Source: Antrihabitans stalactiti
GTDB taxonomy: Bacteria; Actinomycetota; Actinomycetes; Mycobacteriales; Mycobacteriaceae
Assembly: GCF_012932915.1 (NCBI RefSeq)
Contig: NZ_VCQU01000003.1
Span: 310,001 to 374,000, forward strand
Length of the DNA: 64,000 nucleotides
Reading direction: 5' to 3'
The stretch's first letter is position 1, and each line of letters begins with the position of its first letter. The notes beneath the pieces were generated by a model. It ran no database searches. It was not told the origin of the DNA and saw only the letters and a list, made by a program, of their open reading frames with translations. Positions 52,507 to 60,705 of this stretch are shown here, one piece after another. A program made the translations under genes and the position numbers.

Positions 52507-53772
52507 TCATTTCCTCGCGTCGAGTCGTTCGCATTCCAGGTGGATCAGGTCTGATTCATTGAGCCGCTCGACAAGTACGTCACCGAACGCGGCAACGGTT
52601 GTGAGGACGCCGGCAGCCGGTGGCAGGCGGTCTTCGTCGCGGACCAAGGCAAGTGCGCACTCGCCGATCATGATGGACGTCATGACGTACCCGGGGTCGC
52701 AGTCAGCCTGCAGTCGAGCGACGTATCGCGCGCCGGTCGTTGTGCGCGTGTAGGTTTCGACGGTGAGTGAACCGTTGTCGGTGATCGTCTCGCCCGGGCC
52801 GGATCCCGGCTTCGGCAATGCGAAATCGATAAGCCGACGGACCGGGGGAAGTGCGAAGGCGCCCAAACCAATTGCGTAACCAGCAGTAATGACACCGGCG
52901 GCAACTGTCGACACGATCGGCCGCTGCGTGACGGAGAGCGCCTCGCTGTACCGGAATTCTGGTCCGTACGCGCCGTCGAGCAACGCGTTTGTGCGGCGCA
53001 CGACCCTAGCGTTGTAGAACGACGCAATGAACGGTGCCAGGGTTCCCTTCAGCGACGGGTCCACCGAGGCACCACGCACGATCCGGATGTCCCGCGGTTG
53101 GCGGGTGCGCGGTCGAGCTGGCCGATCGGGGCTGTCGGTAAGGGAATCCGGATCGAGCATCATCCGGAGGAAGCCCTTCTTGAACGCCTGCTCGGCATAC
53201 ACCCGCCCGGTATCGACCGATCCACCCGACACCCAGCCCACGATCTTGCGCAACACCATGGTCGTGTCGGTCAGCGTGCCTTGATTGTCTTGTGCCGCAG
53301 CCTTGTACAGCAGATAGACCGGCAGATCTGAAGGAATGGAGTCGAATCCGGCGGAATGGATGATCCGCGAGCCGTTCGCCACGGCTTGCTCGTGGTACTT
53401 GTCGATCGACCATCGAACGAACGGGACTTCGGCAGTGAGGTCGAGGTAGTGGCAGCCCGCATTCACCGCAGCGGCAAGGAGATTCTCACCGTAGCGCAGC
53501 CATGGACCGACACTCGTGACGATCACCTTCGTGCGCGCCGCCATGGCGTCCAACGTCGACGGAGTATCGACGTCGGCGACGATCAGCGGCCACTGCGCAG
53601 CCCGGCTGGGTAGCGAGCTGCGGATCTTCTGCAGCTTCTGCAAGCTACGGCCGGCTAGCGCGATCGACACGTCGGTCGGTGCATGCGCCGCGAGGTAGCG
53701 GGCGTTCGCCGCCCCGGAGAATCCGGTGGCACCGAAGACGACGATGTCGAACTCACGATCGTGGTTGGTCAT
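52507..53772 (-). CDS. Saccharopine dehydrogenase-like / trans-acting enoyl reductase family protein
   Basis: The 421-residue protein starts with the Rossmann loop VVFGATGFSGAANARYL (about 11-27). It continues with GPWLRYGENLLAAAVNAGCHYLDLTAE and HSAGFDSIPSDL, the signature of the group containing the mycobacterial trans-acting enoyl reductase Rv2953. The C-terminal half is hydrophobic and may contact the membrane. It would reduce a double bond using NADPH. Its start overlaps the PF10118 gene (ATGA). Confidence 0.9.
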   Translation of the reverse strand: MTNHDREFDIVVFGATGFSGAANARYLAAHAPTDVSIALAGRSLQKLQKIRSSLPSRAAQWPLIVADVDTPSTLDAMAARTKVIVTSVGPWLRYGENLLAAAVNAGCHYLDLTAEVPFVRWSIDKYHEQAVANGSRIIHSAGFDSIPSDLPVYLLYKAAAQDNQGTLTDTTMVLRKIVGWVSGGSVDTGRVYAEQAFKKGFLRMMLDPDSLTDSPDRPARPRTRQPRDIRIVRGASVDPSLKGTLAPFIASFYNARVVRRTNALLDGAYGPEFRYSEALSVTQRPIVSTVAAGVITAGYAIGLGAFALPPVRRLIDFALPKPGSGPGETITDNGSLTVETYTRTTTGARYVARLQADCDPGYVMTSIMIGECALALVRDEDRLPPAAGVLTTVAAFGDVLVERLNESDLIHLECERLDARK

Positions 53773-54686
53773 CGCAGCCGATCCACCAGTTCACCGTTGG
53801 CGCCGAAGAGCTTCAATTGCCATTCCTGGACGAGGTCTTCGGTGTCGATGTCGTCGGGATGGAAGCCTGGGCGCATGAACTCCGCGAGCTCGCCGAGCAG
53901 GCCCTTGAGCAGCGGGCCTCGCGCGACTTCGATGGCTTGTCGGGCAACGATGAGCGGATGCCAGGAATCGCGATCGCGCAGGATCGAGAGCAGCAGTAGG
54001 GGCCCGAGGACCGGGTACAGACCGACGACGACGACCGCCATGCTGCCGATGCGCGCGATCTCTGAGCCGCCGACATACCTGTAGGCGTCGAACATCACCG
54101 ACTTGTGTTCGAGTTCCTCCAGCGCATGCCAGGTGAGCAATTTCAGGGCCTCTGGATCGGCGCCCGGCATGTTGTAGAGCTCTTCGTTCGACAACATCCG
54201 ACGACCGAGAGTCGCGGTGATGTGCTCGAGCATCGCCGTCACACCCATGTGGAGCTTCACCCCGGCGAAGTCTTCGATCTTCACCAACGCTTTGAAGCTT
54301 TTGGTTCCCTCTCGAAGAACGGTCATGACGCTGTTTGCGACCGGGTACCGCAGATTGGCGAGATGCTCGTCGTTGAGCCGGTCGTGTTCCTGGCTGTGCA
54401 CCAGTTCCTGGCCGACGAATCCGACGACGCGCTTCTTGAGTACGGGGTCGTCGATGTCTTTCATGAACTTCTTGACGGCGCGAAGCATCGTTTCCTCACC
54501 CAGCGGGATCGCCGCGTTGCCGAGCGCCAAGCCGTGGCTGAGCGGGATGTTCCCGTTGATGAAGAGGTGCTCCATCGGTGCCGCTTCGCCGAACCGGAAG
54601 CGCATGCGCCGGACCTTCGGTGGGGTCGTGTCCTTCGCCGTGCGGAGCGGGGTCTTTTCTTTGCGGAGAATCGATGTCACGGACAT
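53769..54686 (-). CDS. PF10118 metal-dependent hydrolase / diiron-like protein
   Basis: From the ATG at 54686 the protein has 305 residues. It is all-helical, with two E-xx-H type pairs, GQELVHSQEH (about 132-141) and ALEELEHKSVMFDAY (about 210-224), spaced like the ligands of a ferritin-like diiron site. It has one hydrophobic helix near 235-260. The family is annotated as metal-dependent hydrolase, but an oxygenase role is conceivable and is my inference. It is 16 bases after the monooxygenase gene and overlaps the enoyl reductase-like gene by four bases. Confidence 0.87.
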   Translation of the reverse strand: MSVTSILRKEKTPLRTAKDTTPPKVRRMRFRFGEAAPMEHLFINGNIPLSHGLALGNAAIPLGEETMLRAVKKFMKDIDDPVLKKRVVGFVGQELVHSQEHDRLNDEHLANLRYPVANSVMTVLREGTKSFKALVKIEDFAGVKLHMGVTAMLEHITATLGRRMLSNEELYNMPGADPEALKLLTWHALEELEHKSVMFDAYRYVGGSEIARIGSMAVVVVGLYPVLGPLLLLSILRDRDSWHPLIVARQAIEVARGPLLKGLLGELAEFMRPGFHPDDIDTEDLVQEWQLKLFGANGELVDRLR

Positions 54687-54702
54687 GGTGAACTCACTTT
54701 CC

Positions 54703-56259
54703 TCAGGCGGAAGCGGAAATGGTTGTCGGCAATGCCTTCTCGGCGACGCGTTCGTAGCGGTAGTCGTCGAGCGGGTACTTACGATTGCCGCGGCTGGCTT
54801 CGAAGAAGCCCTGCGGTCGCAGATACGTCGTGTCGCCTTGCGAGTTGCGGTAGTAGGTCGGCACATGTGCGTTCAGTTCGGCCAGGTAGTAGCGCTGCGA
54901 TTCGCCCAGGCGGTAGATCTTCTCGTGGTACGCCTCGGCGGCGTCCTTGCGGATCTCGCACACGTCGGCGCCGCGGCGGTGTGTTTCCTTGATGGCGCGG
55001 ACAGCGTGATCGGCGGTCATTTCGACGAACGAATGCCACCCGGAGCCGGTCCAGGAGTACGGGCCGCACAAGGTCCAGCGATTGGGCAGCCCTGGGACGG
55101 AGACACTTTCGTACGCCTGCAAGCCCTCCTCGTTGTAGAACTTCGCGAGGTCGAAGCCGTCACGACCGAGAACCGTTCCAGGACGGTAGGTTTCGGGATC
55201 GGAGAACACCTCGTAGCCGGTCGCGAGGATCAGTACGTCGAGCTTGTGCAGCACACCGTCGCGCGTCTTGACACCGGTCGGCGTGACCTTCTCGATCGAA
55301 TCGGTGATCAGCGAGACGTTGTCGCGGTTGTAGGTCCGTAGGTAGGCAGACGAGATGGTCGGCCGTTTGGCGAGCGGTCCGAAGTTCGGCGTCAGCTGTT
55401 CCGCCGTCGCCGGGTCCTTGACCACGCGTCTGATATAGCGCCGGTACGCCGAGATCGCTGTTGCGTCGAACCGGTCCATCGCCGGATGTACAAGCCGGGC
55501 AGGGGGTTTGACCATCGCGCGGAAGAGTAGGTCCATCGCCACGAGTGCGACTCCGTGCAATGCAGGCTGCACGCCAGGGATGGCAAGGGTGCGCTGTACC
55601 GCACGGGGAACGGTGAAGTCCGGTTTCGGGACCGACCACACCGGCGTTCGTTGAAAGACCGTGAGGTGTTTGACGTCCGGCGCGATGGTCGGGACGATCT
55701 GCACTGCACTGGCGCCCGTGCCGATGATGCCGACGGACTTGCCTGACATATCGAAGTCGTCGTCCCACGAACTCGGGCGTTGCACTTTGCCTTTGAAGGT
55801 CTTGGCTCCAGGGATGCCGACGTCTTCCTTGGGGCGAACGAACGCGCCGACGGCACTGATCAGAAAACGGGCGGTGATCGTCGAATCGTTGTCGAGGTGG
55901 AGCGTCCAGAAGCGGCCGGCGTCGTTCCATTCTTCGCGTTCGACGTTGACGCCGAACGTGATTCGGGGATAAAGGCCGAACCGTTTTGCGACGTCGACGT
56001 GGTACTGCTTGACCTCCGCACCGCGTGGAAAGATTCGGCTCCAGTCGGCCTTGCGCGCAAACGAGTACTGGTAGGCGAGCGCAGGGACGTCGACGCCCAG
56101 TCCCGGGTAATGATTTTCGTTCCAGCTACCGCCGACGTCGTCGGCGCGTTCGAGGATGACGAAATCGTCGATCCCGGCTTTGCGCAGTTTGGCTCCTGCA
56201 GCGATTCCGGCTGGTCCGGCACCGATCACCGCCACCTCGTACTGTGGCTTGCTGTTCAT
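54703..56259 (-). CDS. Baeyer-Villiger-type flavin monooxygenase, copy 2 (degenerate fingerprint)
   Basis: The 518-residue protein has FAD loop GAGPAG (13-18), GGSW and NADPH loop GTGASAVQ. The class B fingerprint reads F155xG157xxxArg161xxxW165, with Arg in place of the usual His. It shares LTPNFG-KRP and SWTGSGWHSF-like segments with copy 4. It overlaps the SDR stop by four bases and precedes the PF10118 gene by 16 bases. The substitution may alter or abolish Baeyer-Villiger chemistry. Confidence 0.92.
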   Translation of the reverse strand: MNSKPQYEVAVIGAGPAGIAAGAKLRKAGIDDFVILERADDVGGSWNENHYPGLGVDVPALAYQYSFARKADWSRIFPRGAEVKQYHVDVAKRFGLYPRITFGVNVEREEWNDAGRFWTLHLDNDSTITARFLISAVGAFVRPKEDVGIPGAKTFKGKVQRPSSWDDDFDMSGKSVGIIGTGASAVQIVPTIAPDVKHLTVFQRTPVWSVPKPDFTVPRAVQRTLAIPGVQPALHGVALVAMDLLFRAMVKPPARLVHPAMDRFDATAISAYRRYIRRVVKDPATAEQLTPNFGPLAKRPTISSAYLRTYNRDNVSLITDSIEKVTPTGVKTRDGVLHKLDVLILATGYEVFSDPETYRPGTVLGRDGFDLAKFYNEEGLQAYESVSVPGLPNRWTLCGPYSWTGSGWHSFVEMTADHAVRAIKETHRRGADVCEIRKDAAEAYHEKIYRLGESQRYYLAELNAHVPTYYRNSQGDTTYLRPQGFFEASRGNRKYPLDDYRYERVAEKALPTTISASA

Positions 56260-57152
56260 GCGCTCACCCGATCGAGCACGCTCATCAGCCGGACGCCTGC
56301 AGCTTCGAGGCGTTCGACGGGGAACTGCCGCAAGATGCCCCGGGTAACCGAGGGCGCGATGCGATACATGGCGTAGGTGAGCCAGGCTTCGGTGCGAACC
56401 GGAACGACGTCGAGGTCGAAGCGGACGCCGCGGACGGCTGCTCGAGCCACAAGGTCCGGGCTGAGCGGAGAGATCGGCAGTGTGTCGACGAAATCTCTGA
56501 CCCGATCGAGGATTCCAACTCCATCCTGGAACAGATTCGCGTCGATACCGACCGTCTCGGCGTGATTGCCGAGATTGGTGTTGATCAGCCCGGGGCAGAT
56601 CGACGTGGCGCTGACGCCCTTCGGACCCAATTCGACTCGGAGACAGTCGGTCAGCATCCGGACGCCGGCTTTCGAGACGTTATACGCGGAGGTTCCCGGC
56701 ACAGGTGTGTACGACGCCGCGGAGGCGATGTTGACGATGTGGCCTCTGCCGAGTTCAGCCATCTGCCTGCCGAATACGAGGCTGCCGTACACGACACCCA
56801 TCAGGTTCGGCCCGAGCTGGCGGTCCCACGACTGCGGTGTCGTGTCGAGGAAGGCTCCTGCGACGACCAGGCCGGCGTTGTTCACGAGCACGTCGGCGAC
56901 GCCGAACTTAGCCCGGATGTCAGCGGCGACTCGCTCCCACGCGTCGGGGTCGGTCACGTCGAGCAGCGCCGATGACGCACGGTCGCCGTTGGCTTCGATG
57001 AGGGCGACCGTCTCGTCAGCGGTCCTGAGGTCGATGTCCGAGACGACAACGTGTGCGCCGAGTTTGGCGAATCGGAGCGAGATCGCCCGACCGATTCCGC
57101 TACCCGCACCGGTCACCACTACGAGCTTCGGCTGTAAACGGTTGATCTTCAT
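56256..57152 (-). CDS. Short-chain dehydrogenase/reductase (operon member)
   Basis: From the ATG at 57152 the protein has 298 residues. NAD(P) loop TGAGSGIGRA is at 15-24, NNAG near 91, and YNVSK holds the catalytic Tyr and Lys at about 160-164. It overlaps both neighbours by four bases (ATGA), tightly coupling it to the two monooxygenases. An alcohol-to-ketone step before, or reduction after, Baeyer-Villiger oxidation fits. The mymA operon has a similar SDR (sadH). Confidence 0.95.
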   Translation of the reverse strand: MKINRLQPKLVVVTGAGSGIGRAISLRFAKLGAHVVVSDIDLRTADETVALIEANGDRASSALLDVTDPDAWERVAADIRAKFGVADVLVNNAGLVVAGAFLDTTPQSWDRQLGPNLMGVVYGSLVFGRQMAELGRGHIVNIASAASYTPVPGTSAYNVSKAGVRMLTDCLRVELGPKGVSATSICPGLINTNLGNHAETVGIDANLFQDGVGILDRVRDFVDTLPISPLSPDLVARAAVRGVRFDLDVVPVRTEAWLTYAMYRIAPSVTRGILRQFPVERLEAAGVRLMSVLDRVSA

Positions 57153-58729
57153 GATCGGGACTCCTCGAGTTCCAGCGGCCGTGTGCTTTGGGCCAGCAAT
57201 GCCGAATAGCGATAGTTGTCCAGCGGGAAATGCTTGTTTCCCCACCACATTTCGAGGTGGGTACTGGGCCGGATGGTTGCGGCGTCGCCCTGGTAGTTGA
57301 CGTAGTACGTGTTGGACCCCTCGCAGGCGGGCGAGAGCCACATCGTCTTCTCACCGCGGCGGCGGTACTTGTCGTAGTAGGCGTCGTGTGCGGCTTGCTT
57401 GATCTCCACCTTCGTGGCGCCGCGCCGCTTGGATTCGGCGATTGCTCGCGCCGCGTGGCGACTGGTGCACTCGATCATCGCGAGGTACGAGCCCGCGGCG
57501 AACCCGTACGGTCCGGTGATCAGGAATGCATTCGGGAATTTCGGCACCGAGACGCCTTGGTAGGCCTGAAAGCGGTTTTCGTCCCAGAACTGGTTCAGAT
57601 CGAGACCGTCGATGCCGCGCATCGGATACGGGGGAGTGGTGCCCTTGCCCATGACCTTGAATCCGGTGGCGCACACAAGGACATCGATATCGCGAACAGT
57701 CCCGTCCTCAGTTGCGACGCCGTTCTCGGTGATCTTCTGAATCGGTGTGGTGACCAACTCGACGTGCGGCCTGGTGAACGTCTTCAGGTAGCGGTTGGAG
57801 ACTGACGGACGTTTGCACCCGGGGGCGTACTCCGGCGTAAGTTGCTGCGTGAGTTCAGGATTGCCGCGCAGCCAGACCTTGTAGCCTCGGGCTCCGCCAC
57901 GCTCGAGGGCTTCGGCGAGAAACGGGACACGCTCGTGGAATACCCCGATTCCGGTGATGCCGAAGTCGATCGCGACGGTGACCGCGGCGCGGATGCTACG
58001 GCGCAGTACCGGCATGTTCAGCAGTGCGGTGCTGACCGCCGAAGGAATCGGAAAGTCGGGCTTCGGTGCGACCCAGATCGGGGTTCGCTGGAACACGGTC
58101 AGCTGCTCGGCGATGTCGGCGAGCTCCGGGATCAATTGCAGCGCAGTCGCTCCTGTTCCGATGCCGGCGATGCGCTTGCCCGTGTAGTCGTAGTCGTGGT
58201 CCCACCGCGAGGTGTGGACGACCTTCCCGGCGTAGGTGTCGATTCCGGGAATGTCGGGCAGCTGGGGGATCTCGAGCGCGCCGATAGCGCCGACGATGTA
58301 GCGCGCGACGAGGGTCTCGCCGGTGTCCAGTCCGACGCGCCAGACGTGGTTGTCGTCGTCCCATACAGCGCTCTGCACCGTCACGCCGAGTTTGATCCGC
58401 GACCGCAGGTTGTAGGAATCCACGACTTGCTCCGCATACTGCTTGACCTCGGCCCCCGGCGCGAACATGCGCGTCCACTTCTTCGGAGGTTCGTAGGAGA
58501 AGCTGTAGTAGATCGACGGAATGTCCACGGCGACACCGGGATAGGTGTTCGCGTGCCAGGTACCGCCGATCCCGTCGTTCTTGTCGACGATGAGGAAGTC
58601 GTCGATCCCGGCCTTGGTCAACTGCACGCCCGTGCCGATACCGCCGAATCCCGCGCCGACGATGAGTACCTCGTGGTCGACTGCGCCCTCTCGCGGCGCT
58701 CGTATCGCGGCGGTCATCTCCGGCACCAC
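57149..58729 (-). CDS. Baeyer-Villiger monooxygenase, copy 3 (canonical)
   Basis: The 526-residue protein from the GTG at 58729 (an ATG at 58717 is possible) has GAGFGG (25-30), GGTW (55-58) and GTGATALQ. The fingerprint is intact: Y166xGxxxHis172xxxW176D. It should insert oxygen next to a ketone carbonyl, or oxidise sulfur, using NADPH. It is the promoter-proximal gene of the operon, about 87 bases downstream of operator site C. MymA/EthA-like monooxygenases are the closest functional models. Confidence 0.95.
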   Translation of the reverse strand: MVPEMTAAIRAPREGAVDHEVLIVGAGFGGIGTGVQLTKAGIDDFLIVDKNDGIGGTWHANTYPGVAVDIPSIYYSFSYEPPKKWTRMFAPGAEVKQYAEQVVDSYNLRSRIKLGVTVQSAVWDDDNHVWRVGLDTGETLVARYIVGAIGALEIPQLPDIPGIDTYAGKVVHTSRWDHDYDYTGKRIAGIGTGATALQLIPELADIAEQLTVFQRTPIWVAPKPDFPIPSAVSTALLNMPVLRRSIRAAVTVAIDFGITGIGVFHERVPFLAEALERGGARGYKVWLRGNPELTQQLTPEYAPGCKRPSVSNRYLKTFTRPHVELVTTPIQKITENGVATEDGTVRDIDVLVCATGFKVMGKGTTPPYPMRGIDGLDLNQFWDENRFQAYQGVSVPKFPNAFLITGPYGFAAGSYLAMIECTSRHAARAIAESKRRGATKVEIKQAAHDAYYDKYRRRGEKTMWLSPACEGSNTYYVNYQGDAATIRPSTHLEMWWGNKHFPLDNYRYSALLAQSTRPLELEESRS

Positions 58730-58815
58730 CGGATGAAAACCCTTGACCCAGAAGGATGAAGCATCGTTCGACTCCCTTGTCGTCCTAGCAAGAATGCGTC
58801 ATCCAAAGAGTAGCA

Positions 58816-58827
58816 TTATCCGAATAT
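58816..58827 (-). promoter_or_regulatory. Shared regulon operator, site C
   Basis: The minus strand reads ATATTCGGATAA, 11 of 12 with site B. It lies about 87 bases upstream of the first gene of the monooxygenase operon. ATCCCGATCTGG follows at 58835 on the plus strand. Confidence 0.65.
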
Positions 58828-58915
58828 CGACACAATCCCGATCTGGAACCAATGTGACCTGCAGTGCACTCCATCGCACGGCGAGGCACTCATCACATTC
58901 CGCTAAATAATGCTG

Positions 58916-58927
58916 TTATGTGAATAG
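58916..58927 (-). promoter_or_regulatory. Shared regulon operator, site D
   Basis: The minus strand reads CTATTCACATAA (9/12 with the core). The wider plus-strand context, beginning ATAATGCTGTTAT and ending ATAGTGA, matches site A at 18 of 24 positions. It is about 100 bases from site C. Confidence 0.55.
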
Positions 58928-59013
58928 TGATCGCATCTAGAGTTTGGGGAATCGCCCGACCTTGGAGTGGGGCGGATGTCCGAAGATGGTGTCCACAAAG
59001 GAGTGCGATCCGC

Positions 59014-59196
59014 ATGTTCGTTTCGAGTATCGATCCAGTTGCAGCAGCATTCGCAGGCCTGCTGGCGGTGTCACTTGTGTTGATGCACGATCCCGACGGC
59101 CTCGACTTTCGCCGACGAGAAGTGGCTGCGACGCGTCGGTCGCTCGGATCCGCTCAGCGCAATGCCGGGCGGGCGACGTGGAGCCGGCGGCGCTGA
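59014..59196 (+). CDS. Possible small protein (60 aa)
   Basis: From the ATG at 59014, preceded by AAGGAG nine bases upstream, this open frame encodes MFVSSIDPVAAAFAGLLAVS, then LVLMHDPDGLDF and a basic tail with RRR ends. One hydrophobic segment (about 9-24) followed by arginine-rich sequence suggests a small membrane protein. I recognise no family. It lies downstream of operator sites C and D, ten bases from the convergent TetR gene. Chance cannot be excluded. Confidence 0.4.
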   Translation: MFVSSIDPVAAAFAGLLAVSLVLMHDPDGLDFRRREVAATRRSLGSAQRNAGRATWSRRR

Positions 59197-59206
59197 GTTC
59201 GGTGGC

Positions 59207-59839
59207 TTACGACGGTTTCGGTCGAGAGCCTTCGAGTATCCGGGCGATCCGCAGTTGAAAGGCGTCGAGCAGCAGCGATCTCGACTCGTCGGTGTCGACG
59301 ATTCCAGCTGCTTGTGCGACCGACAGGCCGGCGGCGGTCGCAATGACGCCGCGCACCGCCTTGTCATACTCGACATCCGACGTGCTGAGGGGAAGATGCT
59401 CGTCGAGCAGGACCCGACCCGACTGGACCAGCCGTTCGATTCCCTCACGGGCCGCCGCCTGTCGTTCGGCGTCGCGCAACATCACCAATAAGTACTCGGC
59501 GCCGAGGGTGAGCAGATTCGAATCACTCGACAGGCGTGACCACCAGGCGACGATGACGTCGACGCGTGCGTCGAGGTCATCCGTCGCGCCGGCGAGGTCG
59601 GCGACGACGCTGGACAGTTCGGATGTACCCCGGCGTTTGAGTACTTCGAAGCAGATGTCTTCCTTGTTCGCGAAGTTGCTGTAGAGCGCACCCACTGTGC
59701 GACCGGCCGAAGCAACGATTGCCGCGACCGAAGTGCCGTGGTATCCGACCGATATGAATAGCCGCTCGGCGGCATCGAGAAGTTCCTCACGGATCAGTTC
59801 CCGTGATTCGTTGCGGCTCAACGCTTTCCGAGACGCCAC
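59207..59839 (-). CDS. TetR-family regulator, copy 2 of a paralogous pair
   Basis: From the GTG at 59839, with AAGGA upstream, the protein has 210 residues. HTH TSVAAIVASAGRTVGALYSNFANKEDI lies at about 36-62. It closely resembles the TetR at 46776-47402. It is divergent from the START protein-monooxygenase pair, with site E in the 242-base gap. It probably represses those genes and the operon to its left in response to the pathway substrate. Confidence 0.93.
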   Translation of the reverse strand: MASRKALSRNESRELIREELLDAAERLFISVGYHGTSVAAIVASAGRTVGALYSNFANKEDICFEVLKRRGTSELSSVVADLAGATDDLDARVDVIVAWWSRLSSDSNLLTLGAEYLLVMLRDAERQAAAREGIERLVQSGRVLLDEHLPLSTSDVEYDKAVRGVIATAAGLSVAQAAGIVDTDESRSLLLDAFQLRIARILEGSRPKPS

Positions 59840-59984
59840 GCCATTCCTTCGATGTCTGCAATCCGTTTCGTCGAGCCGCCGATCGCGATCGATGACACCC
59901 ATGACCCTAACGTGCGTACCACTGGCGCGCAGAAACCGACCAAACGTCAGGTTGCAAACGTTCGGCAATCAGTCGGCGGCGTAA

Positions 59985-60004
59985 GAATAGCGCTATTCAA
60001 ATAC
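59985..60004 (+). promoter_or_regulatory. Shared regulon operator, site E with palindrome
   Basis: GAATAGCGCTATTC (59985-59998) is a perfect 14-base palindrome. It overlaps CTATTCAAATAC (59993-60004), which matches the regulon core at 8 of 12. It sits between the TetR copy 2 and START-protein genes. Confidence 0.6.
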
Positions 60005-60081
60005 TGACAATATCTTGATAGTGTCGTCATGTCGGCCGAGCGGTTCGACTCCGACGGACCCATCAATCAACGGAGACACGA

Positions 60082-60705
60082 ATGGGAATCATGTCCGTAC
60101 TACACAGGCAGCGTCCTGCAGCGACGGAAGTCGACGACGCCACCATCGCCAACGCCTCGCTCACCTTCACTGTCCGCCGGACGTTCGACGCGTCGGTCGA
60201 GGCAGTTTGGGAAGCCATCGACGACGACCATGCCTGGGAATGGCTGCCGTTCCCAGGAGTCGGCGTTCGCTACGACTCACCCGAGCGCGGTGTCGGCGTC
60301 ATCCGCGAGATGGGCAGCGTTCACGGCATCGTTCGCGCGCTCTGGGTTGAGCGGGAACGCTTTTGGCGCTACGAGCCACAGGAGCGCATCACGTTCGGCG
60401 TTGTCAGCGGCACGTGGATCCAGTACCTCCTGGTGCGCGAGTACGCCGAGAACATGGAATTTGCACCGAACTCTTCTGGCGGCACCGATGTGAAGTGGGA
60501 TGTCGCAGTCACGCTGCGATTGCCACTCCGGTTCACCAAGTACGCACCGGCGGTGTGGCGCTTGGCATATCGCGAAGTCGGCCTGGGCTTGCTTATGCAG
60601 CGGCGGGTCGCTGCCGTTGAGGCGCTGCGAGAACCACCCACTCAGACGACTAACGGACACCGGCCGAGCCGACTGACCAAAGCATCGGCAGGAGAACGGA
60701 AATGA
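60082..60705 (+). CDS. SRPBCC (START-like) family protein, cluster member
   Basis: The 207-residue protein has the polyketide-cyclase/START pattern (LTFTVRRTFDASVEAVWEAIDDDHAWEWLPFPG) and a C-terminal amphipathic helix (WRLAYREVGLGLLMQRRVAAVEAL). Such proteins bind hydrophobic ligands. Start ATG at 60082 after GGAG; 60091 is an alternative. Its stop overlaps the next monooxygenase start (ATGA), so it may present or sequester that enzyme's substrate or product. Confidence 0.88.
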   Translation: MGIMSVLHRQRPAATEVDDATIANASLTFTVRRTFDASVEAVWEAIDDDHAWEWLPFPGVGVRYDSPERGVGVIREMGSVHGIVRALWVERERFWRYEPQERITFGVVSGTWIQYLLVREYAENMEFAPNSSGGTDVKWDVAVTLRLPLRFTKYAPAVWRLAYREVGLGLLMQRRVAAVEALREPPTQTTNGHRPSRLTKASAGERK

